DNA of 64,000 bases from Fodinibacter sp963800505 (GTDB taxonomy: Bacteria; Actinomycetota; Actinomycetes; Actinomycetales; Dermatophilaceae). The notes under the pieces are model-generated. The model was not told where the DNA came from and did no database searches. It saw only the letters and a program-made list of their open reading frames with translations. Positions 25,185 to 33,060 of the stretch are shown here, piece after piece. Made by a program: the position numbers and the translations under genes. Where the stretch lies: positions 1-64,000 of the forward strand of contig CAWDBL010000019.1 of the NCBI GenBank assembly GCA_963800505.1, in the 5' to 3' direction. Position 1 is the stretch's first letter. Each line of letters starts with the position of its first letter.

Positions 25185-26840
25185 TCAGCTCTCGCGCATC
25201 GGGATGCGCACGCCCTGCTCGGCCGCGGTGCGCTCGGCGATGTCGTAGCCGGCATCCACGTGCCGGATGACGCCCATCGCCGGGTCGTTGGTGAGCACCC
25301 GGTGCAGCTTCTGCGCCGCCAGGTCGGTGCCGTCGGCGAGCGAGACCTGACCGGCGTGCAGCGAGCGGCCGATGCCGACCCCGCCGCCGTGGTGGATCGA
25401 CACCCACGAGGCGCCGGATGCCGTGTTGACCAGCGCGTTCAGCAGCGGCCAGTCGGCGATGGCGTCGGACCCGTCGAGCATCGACTCGGTCTCGCGGTAG
25501 GGGCTGGCGACCGAGCCGGTGTCGAGGTGGTCGCGGCCGATGACGATCGGCGCCTGCACGGCACCGGTGCGCACGAGGTCGTTGAAGGCCAGGCCGGCCT
25601 TGTCGCGCTCGCCCTGGCCGAGCCAGCAGATCCGGGCCGGCAGGCCCTGGAAGGCGATCCGCTCCTGGGCGCCGCGGATCCACTTGTGCAGCTTGTCGTC
25701 GTCGGGGAAGAGGTCGAGCACGGCCCGGTCGGTGGCGGCGATGTCCTTGGGGTCACCCGAGAGTGCGGCCCAGCGGAACGGGCCCTTGCCCTCGCAGAAC
25801 AGCGGCCGGATGTAGGCAGGCACGAAGCCCGGGAAGTCGAACGCCCGCTCGCAGCCACCCTGACGGGCCTCGTCGCGGATCGAGTTGCCGTAGTCGAAGA
25901 CCTCGGCGCCGGCATCCATGAAGTCGACCATCGCCTGCACGTGCCTGGCCATCGAGGCGCGGGCCCGGTCGGTGAACTCCTCGGGCTTCTTCTCGGCGTA
26001 CTCGGCCCAGTCCTCGACGGAGATGCCCTCGGGCAGGTAGCTCAGCGGGTCGTGGGCGCTGGTCTGGTCGGTGACGATGTCGATCGGCACCCCGCGGCGC
26101 AGCAGCTCGGGGAAGACCTCGGCGGCGTTGCCGGCCACCCCGACCGACCAGGCGCGGCGCTCGGCCTTGGCCCTGAGCGCGATCTCGACGGCGGAGTCGA
26201 GGTCGACGGCCACCTCGTCGAGGTAGCGGTGCTCGACGCGGCGGTGCAGGCGGGCCGGGTCGACGTCGACGATGAGGCAGACGCCCTCGTTCATCGTGAC
26301 CGCGAGCGGCTGGGCGCCGCCCATACCGCCGCAGCCGCCGGTGAGGGTGAGCGTGCCGGCCAGGGTGCCCCCGAAGCGCTTCTCGCCCACCGCGGCGAAG
26401 GTCTCGTAGGTGCCCTGCACGATGCCCTGGGTGCCGATGTAGATCCACGAGCCGGCTGTCATCTGGCCGTACATGGTGAGGCCGAGGTGCTCGAGGCGCC
26501 GGAACTCCGGCCAGGTGGCCCAGTCGCCGACCAGGTTGGAGTTGGCGATGAGCACCCGTGGCGCCCACTCGTGGGTCTGCATGACGCCGACCGGGCGGCC
26601 GCTCTGCACGAGCATCGTCTCGTCGGCCTTGAGCGTGGTGAGGGTGCGCACCATGGCGTCGAACGACTTCCAGTCGCGCGCGGCCCGGCCGGTGCCGCCG
26701 TAGACCACGAGGTCGTCGGGGCGCTCGGCGACCTCGGGGTCGAGGTTGTTCATCAGCATCCGCAGGGGTGCCTCGGTCGACCACTGGCGAGCGGTGAGGG
26801 TGGTGCCGCGGGCTGCGCGGACCGGGCGGGCGCCGTCCAT
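25185..26840 (-). CDS. hutU: Urocanate hydratase
   Basis: 551 residues; AGGAGG five bases before the ATG at 26840 fixes the start. NAD-dependent hydration of urocanate to imidazolonepropionate. Signatures: MNNLDPEVAE, YGGTGRAARDW, TGSC-equivalent GGCGGMGGAQPLAV, TDQTSAHDPL, GNSIRDEA, and the NAD/catalytic region ARICWLGQGER. Full family length. Transcribed towards ybaK-like, separate from both the hutFI operon and hutH. Confidence 0.97.
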   Translation of the reverse strand: MDGARPVRAARGTTLTARQWSTEAPLRMLMNNLDPEVAERPDDLVVYGGTGRAARDWKSFDAMVRTLTTLKADETMLVQSGRPVGVMQTHEWAPRVLIANSNLVGDWATWPEFRRLEHLGLTMYGQMTAGSWIYIGTQGIVQGTYETFAAVGEKRFGGTLAGTLTLTGGCGGMGGAQPLAVTMNEGVCLIVDVDPARLHRRVEHRYLDEVAVDLDSAVEIALRAKAERRAWSVGVAGNAAEVFPELLRRGVPIDIVTDQTSAHDPLSYLPEGISVEDWAEYAEKKPEEFTDRARASMARHVQAMVDFMDAGAEVFDYGNSIRDEARQGGCERAFDFPGFVPAYIRPLFCEGKGPFRWAALSGDPKDIAATDRAVLDLFPDDDKLHKWIRGAQERIAFQGLPARICWLGQGERDKAGLAFNDLVRTGAVQAPIVIGRDHLDTGSVASPYRETESMLDGSDAIADWPLLNALVNTASGASWVSIHHGGGVGIGRSLHAGQVSLADGTDLAAQKLHRVLTNDPAMGVIRHVDAGYDIAERTAAEQGVRIPMRES

Positions 26841-26998
26841 GAGTCCTCCTCGGGGGATCTGTGTCGTCCTCACTGTGGCCGTTCGCGAGCCGCGCCCCAA
26901 CCCCCGCCGCGGTCTGGCTGTCTGGAATGCGAGACGGGCGCGGGGGCGGGCGGTGGGTCGGTGCCGGCGCGGCATCCGGTCAAGGGCAGACTCGGGAC

Positions 26999-27637
26999 AT
27001 GCCGCACCATGCCGACACCGGGCGCCCGCTCGTGCCCGACGCGCTGCGTTGGGACGCCGTCTACACCGAGGCCGACCAGATCTGGAGCGGCGAGCCCAAC
27101 CAGGCCCTCGTGGCCGAGGTGGTGGGGATGCCGCCCGGCCGGGCCATCGACGTCGGCTGTGGCGAGGGCGCGGATGCCGTGTGGCTCGCCGCCCGCGGTT
27201 GGCGGGTGACGGCCCTCGACCCTTCGGGAGTGGCCCTCGACCGGGCCCGGGCCGCGGCGTCGGCTGCTGGTGCCGAGGTGACCTGGGTGCATGCCGGGCT
27301 GGCCGACTCGGGCTCGGAGGCGTTGCCCGACAGCGGTTTCGACCTCGTCATCTCCTTCTACCCAGCGCTCGACCTGTCCACGGACCCGGTCGCCCGCCTG
27401 GCCCGTCTCGCCGCCCCCGGTGGCACGCTGCTCGTCGTGCACCACGCCGACGTGGACACCGAGCGCGCCCGGGAACGGGGGTTCGATCCCGACCTGCTGA
27501 TGTCGCCCGACGACGTGGCAGCCGGGCTCGGCGACGGCTGGCAGGTGCAGGTGCACGAACGCCGCGAGCGCCACGTCAGCGGCGGCGCCGGGGCCGAGCA
27601 CACCGCTGACCTCGTGGTGCGTGCCGTCCGCACCTGA
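26999..27637 (+). CDS. Class I SAM-dependent methyltransferase
   Basis: 212 residues from MPHHADTGRP. Rossmann methyltransferase: motif I AIDVGCGEGADAVWLA, an acidic end of strand 2 (VTALDPSGVALDRA), and FDLVISFYPAL at motif IV. The pattern matches small TehB-like or type-11 methyltransferases. Substrate unknown. Divergent from hutU, sharing a 158-bp upstream region. Confidence 0.8.
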   Translation: MPHHADTGRPLVPDALRWDAVYTEADQIWSGEPNQALVAEVVGMPPGRAIDVGCGEGADAVWLAARGWRVTALDPSGVALDRARAAASAAGAEVTWVHAGLADSGSEALPDSGFDLVISFYPALDLSTDPVARLARLAAPGGTLLVVHHADVDTERARERGFDPDLLMSPDDVAAGLGDGWQVQVHERRERHVSGGAGAEHTADLVVRAVRT

Positions 27638-27647
27638 CGGCCTCACT

Positions 27648-27726
27648 CCCGACTGATTGCGGACAAGCCACCCCCCACGGGCCCGGGAAAGGGCCTCCTC
27701 GGGTGGCTTATCCGCAATCAGTCGGG
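27648..27726. repeat. Type-A intergenic palindrome
   Basis: Arms CCCGACTGATTGCGGA...AGCCACC and GGTGGCTTATCCGCAATCAG... pair over 25 bp with a single mismatch. It fills the whole gap between the convergent methyltransferase and hutH stop codons. Confidence 0.9.
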
Positions 27727-27727
27727 G

Positions 27728-29359
27728 TCAGGAGAGCGGGCCGGTCTCGGACTCGGCGGCGCGGCGGACCGTGCCGTCGAGGACGAGCCGGTGGGCGGTG
27801 TCGATCTCGGGTGAGAGCCAGCGGTCGGGGCCGGGGCGGCCGGCACCGGCGTCGAGCAGGGCGGCGACGACGGCGGCCGATGCGGGCGCCGGCGTGAGCG
27901 GGGCCCGCAGCTGGATGCCGCGTGCAGCGGTGAGCACCTCGACCGCCAGCACGCGCGAGAGCCCGTCGACGGCGCGGCGCAGCTTGCGGGCGGCGGACCA
28001 GCCCATCGAGACGTGGTCCTCCTGCATCGCCGAGCTGGGGATGGAGTCCACGGATGCCGGGGCCGCCAGCCGCTTCAGCTCCGAGACGATCGCGGCCTGG
28101 GTGTACTGCGCGATCATGTGGCCGCTGTCGACGCCGGGGTCGTCGGCGAGGAACGGCGGGAGTCCGTTGCTGCGGGCGACGTCGAGGAAGCGGTCGGTGC
28201 GGCGCTCGGAGATCGAGGCGAGGTCAGCCGCCACGATGGCGAGGAAGTCGAGCACGTAGGCCACCGGCGCGCCGTGGAAGTTGCCGTTGCTCTCGACGCG
28301 GCCGTCGAGCGTGACGACCGGGTTGTCGACGGCCGAGGCCAGCTCCCAACCGGCGACCCGGGCGGCGTGGTCGACGGTGTCGCGGGCCCCACCTGCGACG
28401 ACCGGGGCGCAGCGCAGCGAGTACGCGTCCTGCACACGGGTGCACGCCTCGGTGCGGTGCGACTCACGAATCTGGCTGTGCGCCATGATCTTCCGGATGT
28501 TGGCAGCCGAGATCGTCTGTCCTGGTTGCGGGCGCAGGTCGTGCAGGTCGGCGGCGAAGACGTCATCGGTTCCGAGCAGCCCCTCGACCGACATGGCCGC
28601 CGCGACATCGGCGACCACGAGCAGCTCGCGCAGGTCCGCGATGGCGAGGCACAGCATCCCGAGCATGCCGTCGGTGCCGTTGATGAGGGCCAGCCCCTCC
28701 TTCTCCTCGAGCTCCACTGGTGCGATGCCGGCCGCAGCGAGCGCGTCGGCCGCCGGCATCCGCTCGCCGTGCGCATCCCGCACGACACCCTCGCCCATCA
28801 GGGCGAGCGCGCAGTGCGCGAGGGGGGCGAGGTCGCCGGAGCAGCCGAGCGAGCCGTACTCGTGCACCACGGGTGCGATGCCGGCATTGAGCATGGCGAC
28901 GTAGCTGGTGAGGGTCTCCTCGCGGATACCGGTGCGGCCGGTGGCCAGCGTCGAGATGCGCAGGAGCATCAGGGCCCGCACGACCTCGCGCTCGACCTCG
29001 GGGCCGGAGCCGGCGGCGTGCGAGCGGACGAGTGAGCGCTGCAGTGCGTGGCGCTTCTCGACGGGGATGTGCCGGGTGGCCAGGGCGCCGAAGCCGGTGG
29101 AGACGCCGTAGTGGGGCTCGGTGTCGTCGGCGAGGCCGCGGATCACCTCGCGGGTGCGGCGCACCTCGGCGACCGACTCCTCGGCGAGGCGCACCGGGGC
29201 GCCGTCGCGCGCGACCCGCCCGACGTCGTCGATGGTGAGCGGGCCGGTGCCCACCGTGACGGGCTGGAGCCCGGGTCGCGCGTCGGTGGCAGCGGTGGCG
29301 GTCGGGGTGCCGGCATCCGAGTACGACACGGGCATGCCGGGGGTGGTGGCGTCGCTCAT
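27728..29359 (-). CDS. hutH: Histidine ammonia-lyase
   Basis: 543 residues from ATG 29359; an ATG three codons upstream (29368) is possible. Removes ammonia from histidine to give urocanate. HAL core: HYGVSTGFGALA, the prosthetic-group loop GSLGCSGDLAPLAH, LALINGTDGM, RKIMAHSQIRESH, and SMGWSAARKLR. The MIO triad reads Cys-Ser-Gly (173-175) instead of the classic Ala-Ser-Gly. About 35 extra Ala/Thr-rich residues precede the fold. Confidence 0.95.
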   Translation of the reverse strand: MSDATTPGMPVSYSDAGTPTATAATDARPGLQPVTVGTGPLTIDDVGRVARDGAPVRLAEESVAEVRRTREVIRGLADDTEPHYGVSTGFGALATRHIPVEKRHALQRSLVRSHAAGSGPEVEREVVRALMLLRISTLATGRTGIREETLTSYVAMLNAGIAPVVHEYGSLGCSGDLAPLAHCALALMGEGVVRDAHGERMPAADALAAAGIAPVELEEKEGLALINGTDGMLGMLCLAIADLRELLVVADVAAAMSVEGLLGTDDVFAADLHDLRPQPGQTISAANIRKIMAHSQIRESHRTEACTRVQDAYSLRCAPVVAGGARDTVDHAARVAGWELASAVDNPVVTLDGRVESNGNFHGAPVAYVLDFLAIVAADLASISERRTDRFLDVARSNGLPPFLADDPGVDSGHMIAQYTQAAIVSELKRLAAPASVDSIPSSAMQEDHVSMGWSAARKLRRAVDGLSRVLAVEVLTAARGIQLRAPLTPAPASAAVVAALLDAGAGRPGPDRWLSPEIDTAHRLVLDGTVRRAAESETGPLS

Positions 29360-29461
29360 GTCGTCCATTGGAGCGGTCCGGAGGGCGCCCTGCACAGGTG
29401 CAGCGCCGCCATACCGTCTCGCCACCGAGACGCACCGCGCGACCGACAGCCGCCGGCAGGC

Positions 29462-29538
29462 GTCCCCAGATCGACCAATAGGTCACAGCAGGGACAGGCC
29501 CACCGTCCCCCGTGTGACCTATTGGTCGATCCCGGGAC
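29462..29538. repeat. Type-B intergenic palindrome, copy 1
   Basis: Left arm GATCGACCAATAGGTCACAG and right arm TGTGACCTATTGGTCGATC, with a diverged centre. It lies between hutH and the ABC exporter gene (both minus strand), directly after the exporter stop codon. Near-identical outer parts recur at 32113. Confidence 0.9.
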
Positions 29539-29546
29539 GGTGGGGA

Positions 29547-31478
29547 TCAGGCGGCGGGCGATGCGACCGGCTCGGTCGCGCCGACCAGGGCGGCATACCG
29601 GCCACCAGCGCTCACGAGCTCGTCGTGCGTGCCGGACTCCACGAGGCAGCCACCGTCGAGCACCGCGATCCGGTCGGCGTCGCGCACCGTCGACAGCCGG
29701 TGGGCGATCGTGATGGTGGTGCGCCCGCGAGCCAGCTCGTCGAGCGCCCGCTGCAGGGCCCGCTCGGTCGTCGTGTCGAGCGCCGACGTCGCCTCGTCGA
29801 GCACGAGCACCGGCGGGTCGCGCAGGATCGTGCGCGCCACGGCCAGCCGCTGCTGCTCGCCACCGGAGAACCGGTGCCCGCGAGCACCGACGACCGTCTC
29901 GAGCCCGTCGGGCAGCGAAGCCACCAGGTCGGCCACCTGGGCCGCGGCCAGCGCCGCCCACAGCTCGCCGTCGGAGGCGTCCGGCCGGGCCAGCAGCAGG
30001 TTGTCGCGCACCGTGGCGTGCACCAGGTAGCTCTCCTGCGAGACGACACCCACGACGGACGCGAGCACGTCGGGGTCGAGGTCGCGCACGTCGATGCCGT
30101 CGACGGTCACCCGACCGGAGTCGGGGTCGTGCAGCCGGGCCAGCAGCCCGGCCACGGTCGACTTCCCCGAGCCGGTCGCCCCGACCAGCGCCAGCGTCGA
30201 GCCCGCCGGCACCGACAGCGTGAGGTCGGCAACGGCATCGCGGTCGGCGCCGGGGTAGCGCAGCGTGGCCCCCTCGATGCGCACGTCGCCGCGCACGGAT
30301 GCCGGGTCGAGCGGCACTGGGCGGGCGGGAGCGGGGACGTCGGGCACCAGGTCGAGGTACTCGAACACCCGCGAGAACAGGGCCATCGACGCCACCCACT
30401 GGGCGCCGACGTTGAGCAGGCCCATCAGGGGACGGAAGATGCCCGCCTGCAGGGCGGTGAACGCCACGAGCGTGCCGATCGTCATGCCGCCGGCGGTCGC
30501 GGGCAGGCCTGCCGCGAGGTAGACCAGCGCGGGGATGACGGCGAAGACGATCTGCATCGTCGCCATCCGCCAGCGCCCGGCCAGCTGCGAGCGCAGCTCG
30601 AGGTCGACCAGCTCGTGCGAGGTCTCGCCGAACTTCTCGGCGGTGCGCGCCGAGGTGCCGAGGGTCTTGGACAGGCGCACCCCGCTGACCGACAGGCCCT
30701 CCTCGATCTGGGTGTTCAGCTCGGCCAGGTGCCGCTGCTGGGCTGCGGTCACGGCGCGACGGAGCAGGGCGACCTTTCGGGTCAGCCACAGAGCCGGCGG
30801 GATGACGAGCAGCGAGAGCAGCGAGAGGCGCCAGGAGAGCGCCACCATTGCGACGGTGGTGGCGACGGCCGTCGTCAGGTTGGAGGCGATGGAGGTCGCG
30901 GTCGAGGTGACCACGCTTTGCATCCCGTTGACGTCGTTGGTCAGGCGCGACTGCACCTCGCCGCCGCGGGTGCGGGTGAAGAACCCGAGCGACTGGCGCT
31001 GCAGGTGCGCGAACACCGAGGTGCGCAGCTCGTGCATGACCCGCTGGCCGACCTGCGTGGAGAGCCAGGTCTGCACGACGCCGAGCAGCTGGGTCACGAC
31101 GGCCACGGCGACCATCGCACCGACCGCGAGCAGGAGCAGGCGCGAGTTCTGTTGCGGCAGAGCGACGTCGACGATCTCGCGGACGAGGAACGGCTGGGCG
31201 AGCGCGACGATGCTGGTCACGACGATGATGCCGATGACCACCGCCACTCGCAGGCGGTGGGGACGGAACAGCGCGATGACCCGCGACAGGGGCACCGGGG
31301 TCTCGGCGAGCTGGGCGCGGTCACGCGGGTCGACGCGCATCGCGCCGCCGCCGCGACCACCGCCACGGCCACCGCCGTGGGATGCCGTGGGGTCGGGTGC
31401 GGTGGAGACGCCCACGAGGACGTCGGTCGAGGAAGTAGGAGGACGGGTGGTTCGGGGCTGGGTGAGGGTGGCTGTCAT
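29547..31478 (-). CDS. ABC exporter half-transporter (permease fused to ATPase)
   Basis: 643 residues; ATG 31478 with GAGGAGGG upstream. N-terminal ~60 residues are polar and glycine-rich (GGGRGGGRGGG); six membrane helices span ~75-350 with the exporter coupling sequence SRLTNDVNGMQSVV. ATPase: Walker A LVGATGSGKST, Q-loop VVSQESYL, signature RFSGGEQQRLA, Walker B VLVLDEATSALD and H-loop IAHRLST. LmrA/MsbA-like homodimeric exporter of lipids or drugs. Divergent MarR gene and operator suggest drug-type induction. Confidence 0.9.
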   Translation of the reverse strand: MTATLTQPRTTRPPTSSTDVLVGVSTAPDPTASHGGGRGGGRGGGAMRVDPRDRAQLAETPVPLSRVIALFRPHRLRVAVVIGIIVVTSIVALAQPFLVREIVDVALPQQNSRLLLLAVGAMVAVAVVTQLLGVVQTWLSTQVGQRVMHELRTSVFAHLQRQSLGFFTRTRGGEVQSRLTNDVNGMQSVVTSTATSIASNLTTAVATTVAMVALSWRLSLLSLLVIPPALWLTRKVALLRRAVTAAQQRHLAELNTQIEEGLSVSGVRLSKTLGTSARTAEKFGETSHELVDLELRSQLAGRWRMATMQIVFAVIPALVYLAAGLPATAGGMTIGTLVAFTALQAGIFRPLMGLLNVGAQWVASMALFSRVFEYLDLVPDVPAPARPVPLDPASVRGDVRIEGATLRYPGADRDAVADLTLSVPAGSTLALVGATGSGKSTVAGLLARLHDPDSGRVTVDGIDVRDLDPDVLASVVGVVSQESYLVHATVRDNLLLARPDASDGELWAALAAAQVADLVASLPDGLETVVGARGHRFSGGEQQRLAVARTILRDPPVLVLDEATSALDTTTERALQRALDELARGRTTITIAHRLSTVRDADRIAVLDGGCLVESGTHDELVSAGGRYAALVGATEPVASPAA

Positions 31479-31538
31479 GCGCACCCCTCCTCTCGGATGG
31501 GAAGCGGGGAGCCCGACGGCTGGTCGGGAGGCTTGTTC

Positions 31539-31553
31539 GTGAGGTTACCTCAC
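31539..31553. promoter_or_regulatory. Palindromic operator between ABC exporter and MarR genes
   Basis: GTGAGGTTACCTCAC: perfect 7-bp arms around one central base, placed midway in the 113-bp divergent region. Size and position fit a MarR dimer site controlling both genes. TAGCAT ~10 bp before the marR ATG may be its -10 element. Confidence 0.75.
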
Positions 31554-31591
31554 AATGAGCCCAACGCAAGAAGTTCGACTAGCATTCCCCC

Positions 31592-32101
31592 ATGGCCCAG
31601 CAGCAGTCGCCGACCCCACGAGGCGCCCAACCGGAGGGCCGCTCCGGCGGTGACCACACGGCATCCGACCGGCGTCACGGTGAGCCGGCCGCGGACCCCG
31701 ACCTGGGCGACCTGGTGATGCGCGTCGCGCGCTCTCTACGCCGTCGCGGTGCCGAGGCGATGGCGCCGTGGGACCTGGCCCCGCACCAGGTCCGCGCCCT
31801 GCGGGTGGTGGGTCACCACGAGGGGATCCGCCCCGGCGAGCTCGCCGCCCACCTGCGGGTCGCGCCCCGATCGGTCACCGACGTGGTCGATGCCCTCGAG
31901 GAGCGCGGGCTGCTCGAGCGCCACCGGGACCCGGGCGACCGGCGGGCCACGGTGCTGGGGCTCACGGCATCCGGTCAGCGGCTGGTCGACGAGACGGGGG
32001 CCGCCCGGCGGTCGGATGCCGAGGCCTACTTCGCCCGGCTTCCCGAGCGCGACCGGTCCGCGCTGCGCCGCATCCTGACCCGCCTCGACGACGAGGGCTG
32101 A
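31592..32101 (+). CDS. MarR family transcriptional regulator
   Basis: 169 residues. A disordered polar N-terminus (~1-40) precedes the winged helix: GIRPGELAAHLRVAPRSVTDVVDALEERG is the recognition region and RDPGDRRATVLGLTASG the wing. Probably represses the divergent ABC exporter and itself through the palindrome at 31539-31553. Confidence 0.88.
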   Translation: MAQQQSPTPRGAQPEGRSGGDHTASDRRHGEPAADPDLGDLVMRVARSLRRRGAEAMAPWDLAPHQVRALRVVGHHEGIRPGELAAHLRVAPRSVTDVVDALEERGLLERHRDPGDRRATVLGLTASGQRLVDETGAARRSDAEAYFARLPERDRSALRRILTRLDDEG

Positions 32102-32112
32102 CCCGAGCCGGC

Positions 32113-32190
32113 GTCCCCAGATCGACCAATAGGTCACAGCAGGGACACTCGGAGGCGTCCCTGCTGTGACCTATTGGTCGATTCCGGGAC
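32113..32190. repeat. Type-B intergenic palindrome, copy 2
   Basis: Arms 32121-32146 and 32157-32182 are perfect 26-bp reverse complements (starting ATCGACCAATAGG) with a 10-nt loop. The outermost GTCCC/GGGAC also pair. It fills the gap between the convergent marR-like and rraA-like stops. Confidence 0.95.
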
Positions 32191-32191
32191 G

Positions 32192-32665
32192 TCAGAGGCG
32201 GGTGGCGACGACCCCGTCCTCGTCGGCCCAGAGCGTCTGCCCCGGCACGAACTCCACCCCGCCGAAGGCCACCGGCACGTCGCGCTCGCCCACCCCGTCC
32301 TTGGCGCTCTTGCGCGGGTTCGAGCCCAGCGCCAGCGCGCCGAGCGGCAGGTCGCGCAGGGCGGCGACGTCGCGCACCGCACCGTGGATGACGACGCCGG
32401 CCCACCCCTGCGCCACGGCCGAGGCGGCGATGAGGTCACCCATCAGCGCCGACTCGAGCGAGCCACGGCCGTCGACGACGAGCACCCGCCCCTCCGCGGG
32501 CTCGGCGAGGGCGGTCTTGACCAGCGCGTTGTCGCGGTGGCACCGCACGGTGCTGATCACCCCGCTGAACGCCGTGCGCCCGCCGTAGTGCCGCAGCTGC
32601 ACCGAGCACGACTGCAGGGCGTCGCCGTGCTCGTCCCACAGGTCCGCGGTGGAGACGACGCTCAC
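32192..32665 (-). CDS. RraA family protein (possible oxaloacetate/HMG aldolase)
   Basis: 157 residues from GTG 32665, overlapping the usp stop as GTGA. RraA fold: STADLWDEHGD, RVLVVDGRGSLESALMGDLIA, and GVVIHGAVRDV with the conserved substrate Arg-Asp. Many RraA-like proteins without a regulatory role are divalent-metal aldolases with oxaloacetate decarboxylase activity. Being the last gene of a tricarboxylate-uptake operon supports an enzymatic role here; the choice is inference. Confidence 0.85.
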   Translation of the reverse strand: MSVVSTADLWDEHGDALQSCSVQLRHYGGRTAFSGVISTVRCHRDNALVKTALAEPAEGRVLVVDGRGSLESALMGDLIAASAVAQGWAGVVIHGAVRDVAALRDLPLGALALGSNPRKSAKDGVGERDVPVAFGGVEFVPGQTLWADEDGVVATRL

Positions 32666-33060
32666 GCGGTGTCCTCCTTGACGGCCAGCACCGGGCACCG
32701 GGCGTCGAGCAGGATCCGCTGGGCGGCCGAGCCCATGATCAGCTTCCCCACCGGGGTGCGGTGGCGCAGTCCGATGACGACCACGGAGGCGTCGCGCTCC
32801 TCGGCCACCCGCACGAGGGCGTCGGCCGGGTCGGTGCCCTTCTCGATGCGCACGACCTCGACGTCGACACCGAGCTCGGTGACGTCGCGCTCCACGCGGT
32901 CGAGGTCGTCGCTCGCGGCCCGGTGCGCGTCGACGAGCACGTCGTCGCGTGACATGTTCACCACCAGCAGGCCCTCGGACCGGCGGCGGGACTCCTCCAC
33001 GCCGGCGCGCAGGGTGGCCTCCCCCAGCGGGGTGGGGACGTAGCCGACGAGAACGGTCAT
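32662..33060 (-). CDS. Universal stress protein (UspA family)
   Basis: 132 residues; overlaps tctA as ATGA upstream and rraA as GTGA downstream. UspA fold: MTVLVGYVPTPLGEATL and the nucleotide loop GLRHRTPVGKLIMGSAAQRIL, which fits the ATP-binding G2xG9xG(S/T) pattern. Small Usp proteins are often found in tripartite transporter operons, where a link to transport is suspected but unproven. Confidence 0.88.
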   Translation of the reverse strand: MTVLVGYVPTPLGEATLRAGVEESRRRSEGLLVVNMSRDDVLVDAHRAASDDLDRVERDVTELGVDVEVVRIEKGTDPADALVRVAEERDASVVVIGLRHRTPVGKLIMGSAAQRILLDARCPVLAVKEDTA

